DNA of 64,000 bases from an uncultured bacterium (GTDB taxonomy: Bacteria; Bacteroidota; Ignavibacteria; Kapaibacteriales; UBA4661): assembly GCA_937899715.1 (NCBI GenBank), contig CALCNX010000073.1:23475-87474 (forward strand), given 5' to 3'. Below the pieces are notes generated by a model. That model was not told the origin of the DNA, ran no database searches, and saw only the letters and a list, made by a program, of their open reading frames with translations. Shown in pieces: positions 37,715 to 47,767 of the stretch; within the stretch, counting starts at the first letter, position 1, and every line of letters begins with the position of its first letter. Position numbers and translations under genes: made by a program.

Positions 37715-40318
37715 TCAAACAAACCCTGCTGCATCTACATCAATCGTGATGCGCACGGCGCTGGAGGGGTGCTTTTGGTTGTAGAGTTGGTGCGCATGAA
37801 GAAGTGCGTGCCGCATGATGCGTCCCGACGGGTCGTATTCGCGGTGGTTTTTGACCACGACGATACGTCTGTACTGCCCACGCAAACGTGGAATGGACGG
37901 CGGTGCAGGTCCCATGCGGGTAAATGCCTTGTTGTCGTGCGGAATGAAGTAGGCGAAGTGCTGCGCCTGCGCATTGACCAGTTGCTCGTCTTTACCGGAA
38001 AATTCAATCATCACAAAGCGCGAAAACGGCGGATAGACCGCATCACGACGGAATTGCAGTTCGTCGTTGTAGAAAAGTTCGTAGCTGCCGAGCATTGCTG
38101 CGACGATGGTTTGATGCTTCGGGTGCGCCGTTTGAATAATCACTTCGCCATGAAACTCGCTGCTGCGTCCCGCCCGCCCTGCCACTTGCGTCAGAAGCTG
38201 GAATGTGCGCTCGGAAGCGCGAAAATCCGGCAAATACATCTGCATATCGGCATTGATAACGCCCACGAGCGTTACTCGTGCAAAGTCCAAACCCTTCGCC
38301 ACCATCTGCGTTCCGAGCAAAATATCAATTTCTCCATTCGCAAACCGCGAGAGCATCTGCACGTGCGAGCCTTTTTTCGTAGTGGTGTCCAAGTCCATAC
38401 GCTGAATCACGATGTCGCGCTTCTTCCCGTCATTCGCTTCGGCAAGATATATTTCAAGCGACTTGGCGAGTTCTTCTTGCAAATCCTCCTCAATGCGCTG
38501 CGTGCCGGAGCCAATTTCTTTGATACTGACCGAACCGCAATTCGTACAAACTTTCTCCGCCTCGTGGCTGTGTCCGCAGTAGTGACAGCGGAGTTGCTGG
38601 CGAAATTTGTGATATGTGAGCGCCACCGAACAATTCGGACACATGGGAATATAGCCACAGTCCAAGCACTCAAAGCGCGAAGCAAAACCGCGCCTGTTCT
38701 GAAACAAAATCACGCCCTCGCGTTTTTGCACTCGCTCTACGATTGCCTTCAAAAGGTCTTCCGAAAAAACGCCGTTCATTTTGCTTTGCTTTCGGCGCAA
38801 GCGTACGTCCACGATGTGAATAGTCGGCATCTTTGCACCGTCGGCGCGACTGGTGATTTCAAGCAAATGATATTTGCCCGAGCGAGCATTGAACATGGTT
38901 TCCAGCGAGGGCGTTGCCGAACCGAGCACCACCACAGCGTTTTCAATCGTCCCGCGCACAATGGCGCAATCACGCCCGTTGTAGCGCGGCGCTGGGTCGT
39001 CCTGCTTGTAGGACGGCTCGTGTTCTTCATCCACGATGATAACACCTAAATTCTGCAAGGGCGCAAAAATCGCGGAGCGTGCACCGATGATGATGCGAAT
39101 TTTCCCCTGCCGCGCCAGTCGCCATGCGTCGTAGCGTTCACCGACGGATTTGTGGCTGTGCAGCACACCAATTTCTTCGCCAAAGACAGCACGAAAGCGT
39201 TCAATAAGTTGCGGCGTGAGCGCAATCTCCGGCACTAGCACCAGTGCGGTCTTTCCGGCGGCAAGTGCTTCACGAATAGCACGAAGGTAAATCAAGGTTT
39301 TGCCGCTTCCGGTAACGCCGTGCAAAAGAAAAGGCTTGAATTTCTGCGCTTTTATCGCCTCTACAATTTTATCAACCGCGTGGTCTTGCTCCGGTGTCAA
39401 TATAGCGGCAGCTTCCCCCTTCGAGACCAGCAAGGAAGCGACTTCTGCGCTCTGCGATTTTTCCAGACGCGGTGCTTCGATGTGAAATTCCACAACATAC
39501 CCTTTTTCGACCAGCGCCTTCAGCACGGCATCAGACACCGCACCCGAAATGGCGCTAGCGCTATTTTTGAGCGCGTCTTTTGCCGTTAGTGGCGGAGCCG
39601 CAGGGTCGGAATAATGCAGATACATCGTACCCAGCACAGCCGCTTGCTTCGGAGAGGTTCGGTCGAGATCGTCCATAAGCGAGCGAAGGAAATCTTCATC
39701 GTGCAAAAGCGGCGCGAGACGCACGGCACGGACGGTTTTGGCGTGGACTTGGCGCGTCATAGTGCGATGCCGCTCCACAAAGCCTTCCTGCTCTAGTGCT
39801 TCCAGTTGTGCAATTATCGCTCCGCCGCCCACGACGTGCTCCAAGTAACCCACACTCACGTCGCCATCGTGCTTGAGCAGTTCGTGCAGCAGTGCGGCTC
39901 TGCGTGGTGCGCGGCGCTCCATCTGTGTAAGTTGCTCAGGCGTGGGATACTGCACAGCGCTCACGCGGACAACGCTCTCCGGCGACATCCCTTGAGGCAG
40001 CATTGTTCGGAGCGTTTCACCCAATGAAGCCATGTAGTATTCCGCAATCCACTTCGCAAAGGCGAGCATCGGCAGGCTGAAAACGGCTTCGCTGTCTAAA
40101 ATTTCCAACACGTCTTTTGCATCTTTCACGGGCGGCACGTCGGCAACTTCCACTATCACGCCCGTCAGAATGCGCTTCCCAAAGGGGACAAGCGCACGAC
40201 ATCCCACTAAATGCGTCATAGTGGGACTGCCGGTGAACGAAATGATTTCATCGGGAATGATATAGGTAAACAGCCGTGGTGTTGGGAGTGGAAGCGCGAT
40301 TTGAACGGATTGGGGCAT
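37715..40318 (-). CDS. priA: Primosomal protein N' (replication restart helicase PriA)
   Basis: 867 residues, longer than the roughly 730 of Escherichia coli PriA but in the range seen in Bacteroidota. N-terminal DNA-binding domain (MPQSVQIALPLPTPRLFTY), Walker A GVTGSGKT, DEEH Walker B, then helicase motifs, with an inserted eight-cysteine zinc module (CLDCGYIPMCPNC and CHYCGHS...CTNC) for forked-DNA recognition. PriA reloads the replisome at stalled forks. An antisense frame of 454 codons on the plus strand (37685-39049) is a shadow of this gene. Confidence 0.96.
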   Translation of the reverse strand: MPQSVQIALPLPTPRLFTYIIPDEIISFTGSPTMTHLVGCRALVPFGKRILTGVIVEVADVPPVKDAKDVLEILDSEAVFSLPMLAFAKWIAEYYMASLGETLRTMLPQGMSPESVVRVSAVQYPTPEQLTQMERRAPRRAALLHELLKHDGDVSVGYLEHVVGGGAIIAQLEALEQEGFVERHRTMTRQVHAKTVRAVRLAPLLHDEDFLRSLMDDLDRTSPKQAAVLGTMYLHYSDPAAPPLTAKDALKNSASAISGAVSDAVLKALVEKGYVVEFHIEAPRLEKSQSAEVASLLVSKGEAAAILTPEQDHAVDKIVEAIKAQKFKPFLLHGVTGSGKTLIYLRAIREALAAGKTALVLVPEIALTPQLIERFRAVFGEEIGVLHSHKSVGERYDAWRLARQGKIRIIIGARSAIFAPLQNLGVIIVDEEHEPSYKQDDPAPRYNGRDCAIVRGTIENAVVVLGSATPSLETMFNARSGKYHLLEITSRADGAKMPTIHIVDVRLRRKQSKMNGVFSEDLLKAIVERVQKREGVILFQNRRGFASRFECLDCGYIPMCPNCSVALTYHKFRQQLRCHYCGHSHEAEKVCTNCGSVSIKEIGSGTQRIEEDLQEELAKSLEIYLAEANDGKKRDIVIQRMDLDTTTKKGSHVQMLSRFANGEIDILLGTQMVAKGLDFARVTLVGVINADMQMYLPDFRASERTFQLLTQVAGRAGRSSEFHGEVIIQTAHPKHQTIVAAMLGSYELFYNDELQFRRDAVYPPFSRFVMIEFSGKDEQLVNAQAQHFAYFIPHDNKAFTRMGPAPPSIPRLRGQYRRIVVVKNHREYDPSGRIMRHALLHAHQLYNQKHPSSAVRITIDVDAAGFV

Positions 40319-40432
40319 GAGTCAAGCAGCATTAACGAGTGGAAATATCAATGCCTACTTTACTTTTTGCCATGAGACAAAGCAAAGCAGGCATTTGGAT
40401 TTGTTTTCGTCGGCAGAATTTGCGTGAGATGC

Positions 40433-41395
40433 CTACAAATTTTCTTGGTCTTTCGCTACCAGTTCCCGTGCCATGCGCACAGCGCCGTAGAGCGGAACAG
40501 CCTTTGGTTCGATGACTTTCAAGCCGTCTTGCTTGGCAAGCCCTTTTTTGACCATTTTTGCTAAAATCGTATCGGCTTCCATGATACCGCCCACACACGC
40601 GACGGGTACTTTTTTGCCTTTAAAGTATTTGCCGTAGAGCGTCGTTACGTTTGCCATAAGATTTGCGGCGGCACGTTCGATAATTTCCACACATACTTCG
40701 TCGCCATTGGTGGCACACTCCATCACAAAGGGTGTAACGGTGGAATAATCGAATGCACGCTCGTTGTAAGCAGCGACAAACGTACGGGGAAGTTCGGGAT
40801 TGATAGTCGGGAAGAATTTTATCATCATATCTGCAAAGGTCGTCCACTTGCCGCGTCCGTCGAAGGCGCGTGCCATAGCGGTTAAGCCTTCACGTCCAAT
40901 CCATGCACCGCTTCCTTCGTCGGAAAGCTCAATGCCCCACCCACCGCAGCGTACAAACTCGCCTTTGGGTGTTTTAGCAATCGCAATCGTACCCGTACCG
41001 ACGATAAGCACGATACCATGCTCGCCCTCGAAAGCAGCATCAAGCGCAATCGCGGCATCGCTCGTGACAACAAGTTTGTCAATGTCAATTTTCCGCTCGC
41101 GCTTGGCAAGCAAGGAAATAAGCTGCTGGGAGCGCAACTGCTCTTCTTTCAGCCACGTCCCCGCCAAGCCAATAAGCACAGCATCCAATTCGCGGTTTGG
41201 CAGTTTTGCCAGCGTAATGAGCTCGCTAATCAAATTCAGAATACGCTCTGCGGATTCAACCACACCAACCGTACCGACCCGCGCCGTGCTGGTCTCGGTC
41301 TGCGCCAGTTCTTTTGTGCCCTTGTAGAGAATGCCCCGCGTCCGTGAGCCGCCCCCGTCAATACCGATAATAATTGGTTCATAGACTTTGCCCAT
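40433..41395 (-). CDS. BadF/BadG-type ATPase, N-acetylglucosamine-kinase-like
   Basis: 320 residues from ATG 41395; an upstream ATG at 41413 adds six residues of shadow sequence. The ASKHA (actin-like) phosphate-binding motifs are present: IIGIDGGGSRTRGIL near the start, GTGTIAIA, and WGIELSDEGSGAWIG. The family includes N-acetylglucosamine kinase and 2-hydroxyglutaryl-CoA dehydratase activases; the single-domain layout and LSDEGSG stretch favour a sugar kinase, so GlcNAc recycling is the likeliest role. It stands between priA and the DUF3108 gene. Confidence 0.85.
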   Translation of the reverse strand: MGKVYEPIIIGIDGGGSRTRGILYKGTKELAQTETSTARVGTVGVVESAERILNLISELITLAKLPNRELDAVLIGLAGTWLKEEQLRSQQLISLLAKRERKIDIDKLVVTSDAAIALDAAFEGEHGIVLIVGTGTIAIAKTPKGEFVRCGGWGIELSDEGSGAWIGREGLTAMARAFDGRGKWTTFADMMIKFFPTINPELPRTFVAAYNERAFDYSTVTPFVMECATNGDEVCVEIIERAAANLMANVTTLYGKYFKGKKVPVACVGGIMEADTILAKMVKKGLAKQDGLKVIEPKAVPLYGAVRMARELVAKDQENL

Positions 41396-41456
41396 ACTTC
41401 GCCACCCGCTCAATGTTAAAGATAGAAGAGAATGTTAGTTATTATTCGTTATGTCA

Positions 41457-42257
41457 TCAAGAACCCTGCGGCGGACTCCAGTTGGCGCGTTTCCAGCGTA
41501 CAAGTTGAATGTCCACTTTGCCGATAATGACTTTCATTTTTGCACGAATGGGAATACGTGCATCGTCATCGCTGAACCAACCTTCAAAGTCTTTTTCCAG
41601 TCCGTAGATGCCTTTCCATTTGGCTTCGCCTTTGAAATACAGCGTTCTGACAGGGTATTTGACGTTGTTCAGGGTAAGATTTTCGCGTTGAATATCTCGG
41701 AAATTGATGAGCGTCCGCGAGGTGTCGCTATTGATTGCTGTCGGCACATTCACGTAACGACCGCTTTTGACGAACTCACGCGCAAAGAAAAACAACGACA
41801 AACCGTCGTTCCAGCGCTTTGGCGAAAGAATATCAAATTCTTTTTGCTTGGTCGTTTTAATACCTTCCTCAATGTGGATTTTGCCTTGTTGCGGCAGGAA
41901 ATCGTAGCGTGTGTATTCCCAGCCTGCTTTGGCTTTGCTGCTGGAAAGAAACTGATGCGAATACTGTGCCGAAGCATCCATCCATGACTCAAAGACCGAA
42001 TGAAATTCTACAAATGGAATACCGGGTGCGGTGTCAATATCAGCTTTTGCTTTGACGATATTGTTTCCGCGCAGTGTGTCGGCACGTTCAACGGTCATTT
42101 TGATTGTTCCCAGCAAAATGCCCAAATACGAAACTTCATATTCTAAGACCTCGCCTGTCTGGAACATCTGCGCTGCCGAGCGCACGGGCAGAACGGCGAG
42201 TGCAAAAGCACAGACGCAGAAAAGAATTGGTTTGAAAAAACGGCTGTATGCGTTCAT
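41457..42257 (-). CDS. DUF3108 secreted protein
   Basis: 266 residues. A signal peptide (FFKPILFCVCAFALAVLPVRSAAQ) is followed by the DUF3108 fold: the opening FQTGEVLEYEVSYLGILLGTIKM and the central WEYTRYDFLPQQGKIHIEEG. Probably periplasmic or outer-membrane associated, mostly beta strand. The family's function is unknown; some members lie near lipid or envelope genes. Divergent from the aldo/keto reductase gene. Confidence 0.85.
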   Translation of the reverse strand: MNAYSRFFKPILFCVCAFALAVLPVRSAAQMFQTGEVLEYEVSYLGILLGTIKMTVERADTLRGNNIVKAKADIDTAPGIPFVEFHSVFESWMDASAQYSHQFLSSSKAKAGWEYTRYDFLPQQGKIHIEEGIKTTKQKEFDILSPKRWNDGLSLFFFAREFVKSGRYVNVPTAINSDTSRTLINFRDIQRENLTLNNVKYPVRTLYFKGEAKWKGIYGLEKDFEGWFSDDDARIPIRAKMKVIIGKVDIQLVRWKRANWSPPQGS

Positions 42258-42383
42258 GAAGGAAGAAAATTTGTGAAATAAATATCGTTCAAACTTACGG
42301 AAAACTTTCTAAATTTGATGCTGTCTGCTCAGGAAAAGTTTATGTCGAAAAATTGTTACACGCAACATCGAAAAGGAAATGAT

Positions 42384-43298
42384 ATGAATTTGACACCTCT
42401 CGCCACCTCTCAACGCTCCTTCGGCACAAGCCGTATAAACGTTTCTGCACTTGGCTTCGGAGCGGGGCATATAGGAGGAACACAGATGACGGAACAAGAA
42501 GCCGGAACACTGCTTAATCGCGCGGTGGATCTGGGCGTGACGTTTATAGACACCGCTCGTGGTTATGGAATGTCGGAGGAGCGTATCGGGCGGCATCTTT
42601 CGTATCGCCGCAAGGACTATGTTCTTGCCTCGAAATGCGGATACAGTATTCCGGGCTATGCAGACTGGTCGCCGGAGGGCATACGTGCAGGCATAGACAT
42701 GGCGCTGCGCCTAATGCGAACGGACTATCTCGACATCATGCTCTTGCACTCCTGCCCTCGTGCCACATTGGACACACCCGGACTTATAGACGCACTTGAT
42801 GAAGCGCTCAGAGCAGGAAAAGTCCTCGCTATCGGCTATTCGGGTGAGAACGAAGATTTAGACTACGCTCTCTCGCTCAAGCGTTTTTCTGCTATCGAAA
42901 CGTCCGTCAATATATTCGACCAGCGCGGCATAGCGAATGTATTGCCCACCACCCAAAAAGAGGGCACAGGAGTCATTGCTAAGCGCCCCCTGGGCAATGC
43001 TCCGTGGCGTTATGCTGAGCGCCCTGTGGGGAATTACTGCGAACCGTATTGGGAACGTATGATAGCGATGAAAGCGCACACAATCGTGGAAGAAAGCGGT
43101 TTGGCGTGGGATGAGTTGGCATTACGATTCACAGTCTTCACCGAGGGCGTAGCAACGGCGATTGTCGGCACAAGCAGCACGACCAACCTTCAGCATAATG
43201 TGGAAATTGTCAACAAAGGCGCACTTCCCAATGACCTTGTGAAGCGCCTTCGGACAACATTCGAGAAGCACGATACAAACTGGATTGGGCAAATCTGA
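42384..43298 (+). CDS. Aldo/keto reductase
   Basis: 304 residues of the (alpha/beta)8-barrel aldo/keto reductase superfamily using NADPH. The catalytic tetrad pattern is D (FIDTARGYG), Y of the same stretch, K (LASKCGYS) and H (MLLHSCPRA). C-terminal AIVGTSSTTNLQHNV is the cofactor loop. ATG 42384 follows AAAAGGAAA (42371-42379), a good ribosome binding site; the frame itself opens at 42315. A TAAATTTG box at 42310-42317 could be its -7 element, though its -33 is degenerate. Substrate unknown. Confidence 0.92.
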   Translation: MNLTPLATSQRSFGTSRINVSALGFGAGHIGGTQMTEQEAGTLLNRAVDLGVTFIDTARGYGMSEERIGRHLSYRRKDYVLASKCGYSIPGYADWSPEGIRAGIDMALRLMRTDYLDIMLLHSCPRATLDTPGLIDALDEALRAGKVLAIGYSGENEDLDYALSLKRFSAIETSVNIFDQRGIANVLPTTQKEGTGVIAKRPLGNAPWRYAERPVGNYCEPYWERMIAMKAHTIVEESGLAWDELALRFTVFTEGVATAIVGTSSTTNLQHNVEIVNKGALPNDLVKRLRTTFEKHDTNWIGQI

Positions 43299-43319
43299 CA
43301 CGTCGGCGAAGTTTTGAAT

Positions 43320-43655
43320 TTACCCCCGCTCTTGAAGAAAAATCACGACGATTGCCAAAATAATTGCCAAAATAAGGACGCTGCGTCTGAGTAGGAGTAT
43401 AAACGGGCTGTACGACGGAACCAGCCCTTTGCGAAGCGCCCGACTGCCGTTGACAATAATTCCCGCGCCAGCAAACAAAAATGCTGCCGCGCCAACACTG
43501 TCCGCGCGCCGTACAAAAAGAGCGCCCAGCACCAGAAACAAGATACCAAGCAAGATGTAAAGCCGATTTTCGTTCATACCAAATTCAGGATGAAGTGTGA
43601 ACTCACCCGGTGAAAGCTCACCGTTTGCTAAGTTTACACAAAAATTGTTGTTCAT
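43320..43655 (-). CDS. Small membrane protein, unknown
   Basis: 111 residues if it starts at 43655, or 85 from MNENRLYILLG at 43577. Two or three membrane segments (LGILFLVLGALFV, VLILAIILAIVVIFL) lie either side of a basic loop (SRALRKG). No family recognised. The longer start would place its first codons inside a 16-bp tandem repeat shared with the kinase gene upstream region, which favours the shorter one. Confidence 0.6.
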   Translation of the reverse strand: MNNNFCVNLANGELSPGEFTLHPEFGMNENRLYILLGILFLVLGALFVRRADSVGAAAFLFAGAGIIVNGSRALRKGLVPSYSPFILLLRRSVLILAIILAIVVIFLQERG

Positions 43656-43679
43656 TCAAGAAATTGTTCATTCAAGAAA
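43648..43679. repeat. Tandem 16-bp direct repeat before the sensor kinase gene
   Basis: TTGTTCATTCAAGAAA is present twice head to tail (43648-43663 and 43664-43679), ending 15 bases before the kinase start codon. It lies between divergent genes and could be an operator for the kinase-regulator pair. Confidence 0.55.
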
Positions 43680-43694
43680 AATACGGCGGGAATA

Positions 43695-46600
43695 ATGTGG
43701 CATCGCCCCTTCGCAAACTATCCTCCATGCAGACGTTCCGTTGGCAGGGTTCTATCGTACAGGCTGCTGCGGGGCATATTACTTTGCGTGGTTGGTCTTG
43801 GAGTCATATCGCACGAACTCCAAGCACAACGCTTTACCTTTCGGCGTATCGGCACCGAGCAGGGTTTATCGCAATGCACGGTGCTGGCAATGCTACAAGA
43901 CCATCACGGCTTTATGTGGCTCTGCACCCAAGACGGTCTCAACAGGTACGACGGCTACACCTTCAAGGCATACAAGCACAATGCGGAGGATTCTGCGTCG
44001 CTCTCCAGTAGTATGGCAATTTCAATCTTTGAAGACCGCTCCCAAACTATCTGGGTGGGCACATACAATGGACTCAATCGCCTGAATCGTGCGACCGGAA
44101 AATTTTCCCGTTTTTACCCTGATAGTCTGCGCATCCCTCAGAAATGCAGCGTTTGGGGCATTTCAGAGATTCCCGATGGACGATTAGTCGTTGCAACAAG
44201 CAATGGCTTATTTCAATTTGATGCCACTCAGGAATGTTTGCGGGAATTTGTCAGCGCGGACAACAGTGCAGAAGTATTTCGGGGGAAAGTGTGCCATCGG
44301 ATTGTGGATAATACAGGACGCTATGTCTTTCGCGTTGAACGACGACTCTATGAATACCGCCCCAAAACAAACTCCTTTGCACCTCTTGCCTATACGCCTC
44401 ACAGCATTGACCCGCGCCGTGCAATGCTAATGCCTATTTTTGTGGATAAGCAAGGCGGCTACTGGTCTATCAGCGAGGCAAGAGCAAATCCGTCGCTCTT
44501 AGGGCTGTATCGTTTTATTCCCGCCGCCGCACCAAATACTCCATCCAGCACGATGTCTGCGGGGAAAACCAAAGCCGGGCGAGATGAATGGAGGCGCTTC
44601 CAGCCGGGCGAGATGAACATTCAAAGCATGATGGATATGGTTGGAAGAATTTTTCAAGACAGTCAAAACCGTATTTGGGTGCAGACCTTGAGCGGGCTGA
44701 ACTTATTCGACCCTGTGCATAACACCTTCCGACTTTATCAGCATAACCCCGCCGACCCGCTCTCGCTGGGCGCAAACCGTATTGTTTCGATGTATGAAGA
44801 CCGCTCCGGCTTGCTCTGGGTGGCATCGAATGGAAGCGGTGTCAATATCCTACTCCCACAAAAATTTCTTCTCTATCGCCTCTCCGACGCACCGTCATTG
44901 CAGCGACGCGGACGCTTCCACTTTCTGAAGGGTATCACCGAAGACCGCGATGGTGCGTTGTGGGTGGCGGAATATGACCACGGATTACGGAAGTTTGACC
45001 GCTCAACAGGTACATTCACCGAGTATAAAGACGCAAATTCTGTCGTGAAGGGCGGTATTGCCTCGCTTCTCTGCTTGCACGCCGACAAAGACGGGCTTAT
45101 CTGGTTTGGTGGCTCTTTTAATCATTTGGGCTGCTTTAATCCTGCCACAAAGACCTTTCGCTACTTCGGGAGCAAAGGCACGATGCCGCCGACGGACGAC
45201 GCAATATGGATAAACTATATGCGTTTTCTGACCGAAGACCAGCACGGTTTTTTGTGGCTCGCAACCGACCGAAACGGGCTACAAGTCTTCAGTAAACGCC
45301 AAGAGCGCTATGTAGCACATTTTCTGGGCAATCACGATGTGAGTAGCGTCTTTGTCAGCCGTTCCTCGTCTTCATTATCAAGTACGGTCTATGCCGGAAC
45401 GGACGGTGCGGGAATTTATATGTTCTCCCCTTTGCCAAACTCTTTCGACACTTCGGGCTTGCCGCGCTTTACTATCAAGCATTTTCGGCATAATCCCAAG
45501 GACTCAACAACGCTGAGTGCTCACAATACAATTAAGTATTTTTATGAAGACAGCAAAGGCTACATCTGGATTGGTATGGACGGCGGCGGGCTGAACCGCT
45601 TCGATCCTCGCACTGAGACATTTATGCGGTTCAGCGAGCGAAATGGTTTGCCGAATAATGTTGTTTACGGTATTCTGCCGGACAGTCGCAATAATCTTTG
45701 GTTGAGTACAAATAAAGGCTTGTCCAAGTTCGACCCCGAAAACCACACCTTTCGGAATTATGATGTTTCCGATGGCTTGCAAGCAAATGAATTTAACAGC
45801 AATTCCTTTGCACGACTGCGGACGGGCGAGCTGCTCTTTGGCGGCATTGGCGGCATAAACATTTTTCACCCTGACTCGGTTCGTGACAACACCAATCCAC
45901 CGCCGGTGATGTTGACAGAAATTCTCATCAACGACAAACCAAAACAATTTGACAAACCCGTAGAAGACTTGCGCGAACTGACACTGCGCTACGATGAGAA
46001 TACACTTTCCTTCACCTTTGCGGGTCTTGACTACACGAACTCTGCGAAGAATCGCTATATGTACAAACTGGAAGGCGTAACCAATATCATAGACAAAGAC
46101 TGGGTGCAAAGCGGCACCGGACGCACAGTTCGCTATGCTGCTCTACCACAGGGCGAATACATTTTTCGCGTGAAAGCCTGCAATAATGATGGTGCCTGGA
46201 ACGAACAAGGCACAGCACTAAGGATTAACCTTGTTCCGCCTTTCTGGCGTGAGGCGTGGTTCTACGCGCTTTGCCTCGTTGCGGGCGCGGGCGGCGGCGT
46301 GGTGTTGGTGCGGGCAGTCGTACGGCGGCGCTTTATGCAGCGTATTGAGCGTTTGGAACACGAACGAGCGCTGGAACGCGCACGACTGGGGCGTGAACTA
46401 GCCATTGAGCGCGAGCGCGGGCGAATTGCTCAAGATATTCACGATGAAGTCGGACCGGGTATCACCAAAATACTCTTGCTCTCCGGTTATGCCGATACCG
46501 TAGTTCAAAATGGCGGAGAACATGAACTTGCACGCAATGGCAGTCTGTTGGTTGCGCCGCCGCGCAACCCGCTTTCGCAAGCGGCGCAGGAAGTGATTGA

Positions 46601-47120
46601 CAGTATGAATGATATTATCTGGATGACCAACCCAAAAAACGATACGCTGGACAATCTCATGGCGTACATACGAGAGTATGCCACAGAATATCTCAAACAG
46701 GCATCTATTACTTGTCGTTTCGATATACCCGATACCGTCCCATCTGTACATCTTTACGGAACACTCCGGCGCAATATCTTTCTGACGGTCAAGGAAGCGC
46801 TTAATAACACCGTCAAACACGCCCGCGCAAGCGAAACGATTATTTCGCTCAACTTCGCTGACAACGATGCAATCGCTCAAGTAGACTCCCGGAACCGTCA
46901 TGCTGCTGAGTACCGCTTCCAGCTTCGCATCAGCGACGATGGGAAAGGGGTGGACAATTCCACTCCATCGCGCTTTGGTAATGGTCTGGACAATATGCGC
47001 CGCCGCATGGAAGAGTGTAATTGCGGGTTTAGCGTAGAAGCAGGAGACGGGTGCGGCACGGCTATCACGCTCGACATATTGATTTTTCCCACCCCTTATT
47101 TGGATTTGGAACAAGCATGA
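43695..47120 (+). CDS. Two-component sensor histidine kinase with propeller sensor domain
   Basis: 1141 residues. A membrane-entry segment (about 22-44) is followed by a long series of two-component regulator propeller repeats (about 45-740, for example MLQDHHGFMWLCTQDGLNRYDG), then a Y_Y_Y domain, a membrane segment at about 852-876, a HisKA_3 dimerisation helix with the phosphorylated H916 in AQDIHDEVGPGITKI, and a HATPase domain (NTVKHARAS, SDDGKGVDN, GNGLDNMRRRM). Periplasmic propeller sensors of this type detect polysaccharide fragments. The next gene is its response regulator, overlapping by four bases. The start is uncertain. Confidence 0.92.
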   Translation: MWHRPFANYPPCRRSVGRVLSYRLLRGILLCVVGLGVISHELQAQRFTFRRIGTEQGLSQCTVLAMLQDHHGFMWLCTQDGLNRYDGYTFKAYKHNAEDSASLSSSMAISIFEDRSQTIWVGTYNGLNRLNRATGKFSRFYPDSLRIPQKCSVWGISEIPDGRLVVATSNGLFQFDATQECLREFVSADNSAEVFRGKVCHRIVDNTGRYVFRVERRLYEYRPKTNSFAPLAYTPHSIDPRRAMLMPIFVDKQGGYWSISEARANPSLLGLYRFIPAAAPNTPSSTMSAGKTKAGRDEWRRFQPGEMNIQSMMDMVGRIFQDSQNRIWVQTLSGLNLFDPVHNTFRLYQHNPADPLSLGANRIVSMYEDRSGLLWVASNGSGVNILLPQKFLLYRLSDAPSLQRRGRFHFLKGITEDRDGALWVAEYDHGLRKFDRSTGTFTEYKDANSVVKGGIASLLCLHADKDGLIWFGGSFNHLGCFNPATKTFRYFGSKGTMPPTDDAIWINYMRFLTEDQHGFLWLATDRNGLQVFSKRQERYVAHFLGNHDVSSVFVSRSSSSLSSTVYAGTDGAGIYMFSPLPNSFDTSGLPRFTIKHFRHNPKDSTTLSAHNTIKYFYEDSKGYIWIGMDGGGLNRFDPRTETFMRFSERNGLPNNVVYGILPDSRNNLWLSTNKGLSKFDPENHTFRNYDVSDGLQANEFNSNSFARLRTGELLFGGIGGINIFHPDSVRDNTNPPPVMLTEILINDKPKQFDKPVEDLRELTLRYDENTLSFTFAGLDYTNSAKNRYMYKLEGVTNIIDKDWVQSGTGRTVRYAALPQGEYIFRVKACNNDGAWNEQGTALRINLVPPFWREAWFYALCLVAGAGGGVVLVRAVVRRRFMQRIERLEHERALERARLGRELAIERERGRIAQDIHDEVGPGITKILLLSGYADTVVQNGGEHELARNGSLLVAPPRNPLSQAAQEVIDSMNDIIWMTNPKNDTLDNLMAYIREYATEYLKQASITCRFDIPDTVPSVHLYGTLRRNIFLTVKEALNNTVKHARASETIISLNFADNDAIAQVDSRNRHAAEYRFQLRISDDGKGVDNSTPSRFGNGLDNMRRRMEECNCGFSVEAGDGCGTAITLDILIFPTPYLDLEQA

Positions 47121-47731
47121 CCACGATTGCCATTGTGGAAGATACTCACGAATATCGTAATTTTTTACAAGCGCTCGTCGGCAGCGCCGATGGCTTGGAA
47201 TGCGTGGGCGCATTTGCCAATGCCGAAGATGCGCTGGCGAACATACCGGCGCTCAAACCCAACATTGTGCTTATGGATATTGGGCTGCCGGGTATGTCCG
47301 GTGCGGAATGTACGGTGAAGCTGAAAGCGCTCCAACCGGAGCTTTTGATTTTAATGCTGACCATCTTTCAAGATTCTGACCGCATCTTTCAAGCACTCCA
47401 AGCAGGCGCAACGGGTTACCTACTCAAAAAAACGCCACCTGCCGAAATCGTGGCAGATATTCGTGACCTCAGCGAAGGCGGTGCGCCGATGTCTTCGCAG
47501 ATAGCACGAAAGGTTGTGGAGGCATTCCAGCCCGACCCGCTCGTGCAAAAGTTGACCGGACGCGAAAAAGAAATCTTAATCTTTCTTTCTAAAGGTTTTT
47601 CGTACAAAGAAATTGCAGAACGGAACAGCATTAGCGTCAAAACGGTGAACAAACACATCTATAACATTTACCAAAAATTGCACGTGAACTCCAACATCGA
47701 AGCCGTCGCCAAGTTTTTCGGCAATCGGTAA
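47117..47731 (+). CDS. NarL/FixJ-type response regulator
   Basis: 204 residues from ATG 47117, which overlaps the kinase stop by four bases (a frame opening at 47051 only adds shadow sequence). Receiver domain with acidic pocket E8/D9, phospho-acceptor D54 in VLMDIGLPGMSG and the conserved lysine in GYLLKKTPP; C-terminal LuxR-type helix-turn-helix (KLTGREKEILIFLSKGFSYK). Partner of the propeller kinase. Candidate regulator of the SusC/SusD genes downstream. Confidence 0.95.
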   Translation: MTTIAIVEDTHEYRNFLQALVGSADGLECVGAFANAEDALANIPALKPNIVLMDIGLPGMSGAECTVKLKALQPELLILMLTIFQDSDRIFQALQAGATGYLLKKTPPAEIVADIRDLSEGGAPMSSQIARKVVEAFQPDPLVQKLTGREKEILIFLSKGFSYKEIAERNSISVKTVNKHIYNIYQKLHVNSNIEAVAKFFGNR

Positions 47732-47767
47732 AGGTGCTTCCTTTTGTCATCGGTTACAGCGCAGATT

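Noticed and set aside
37685..39049. A 454-codon plus-strand open frame opposite priA
   Set aside because: It is fully antisense to the strongly conserved helicase gene, with cysteine/histidine/arginine-rich shadow composition and no recognisable family.
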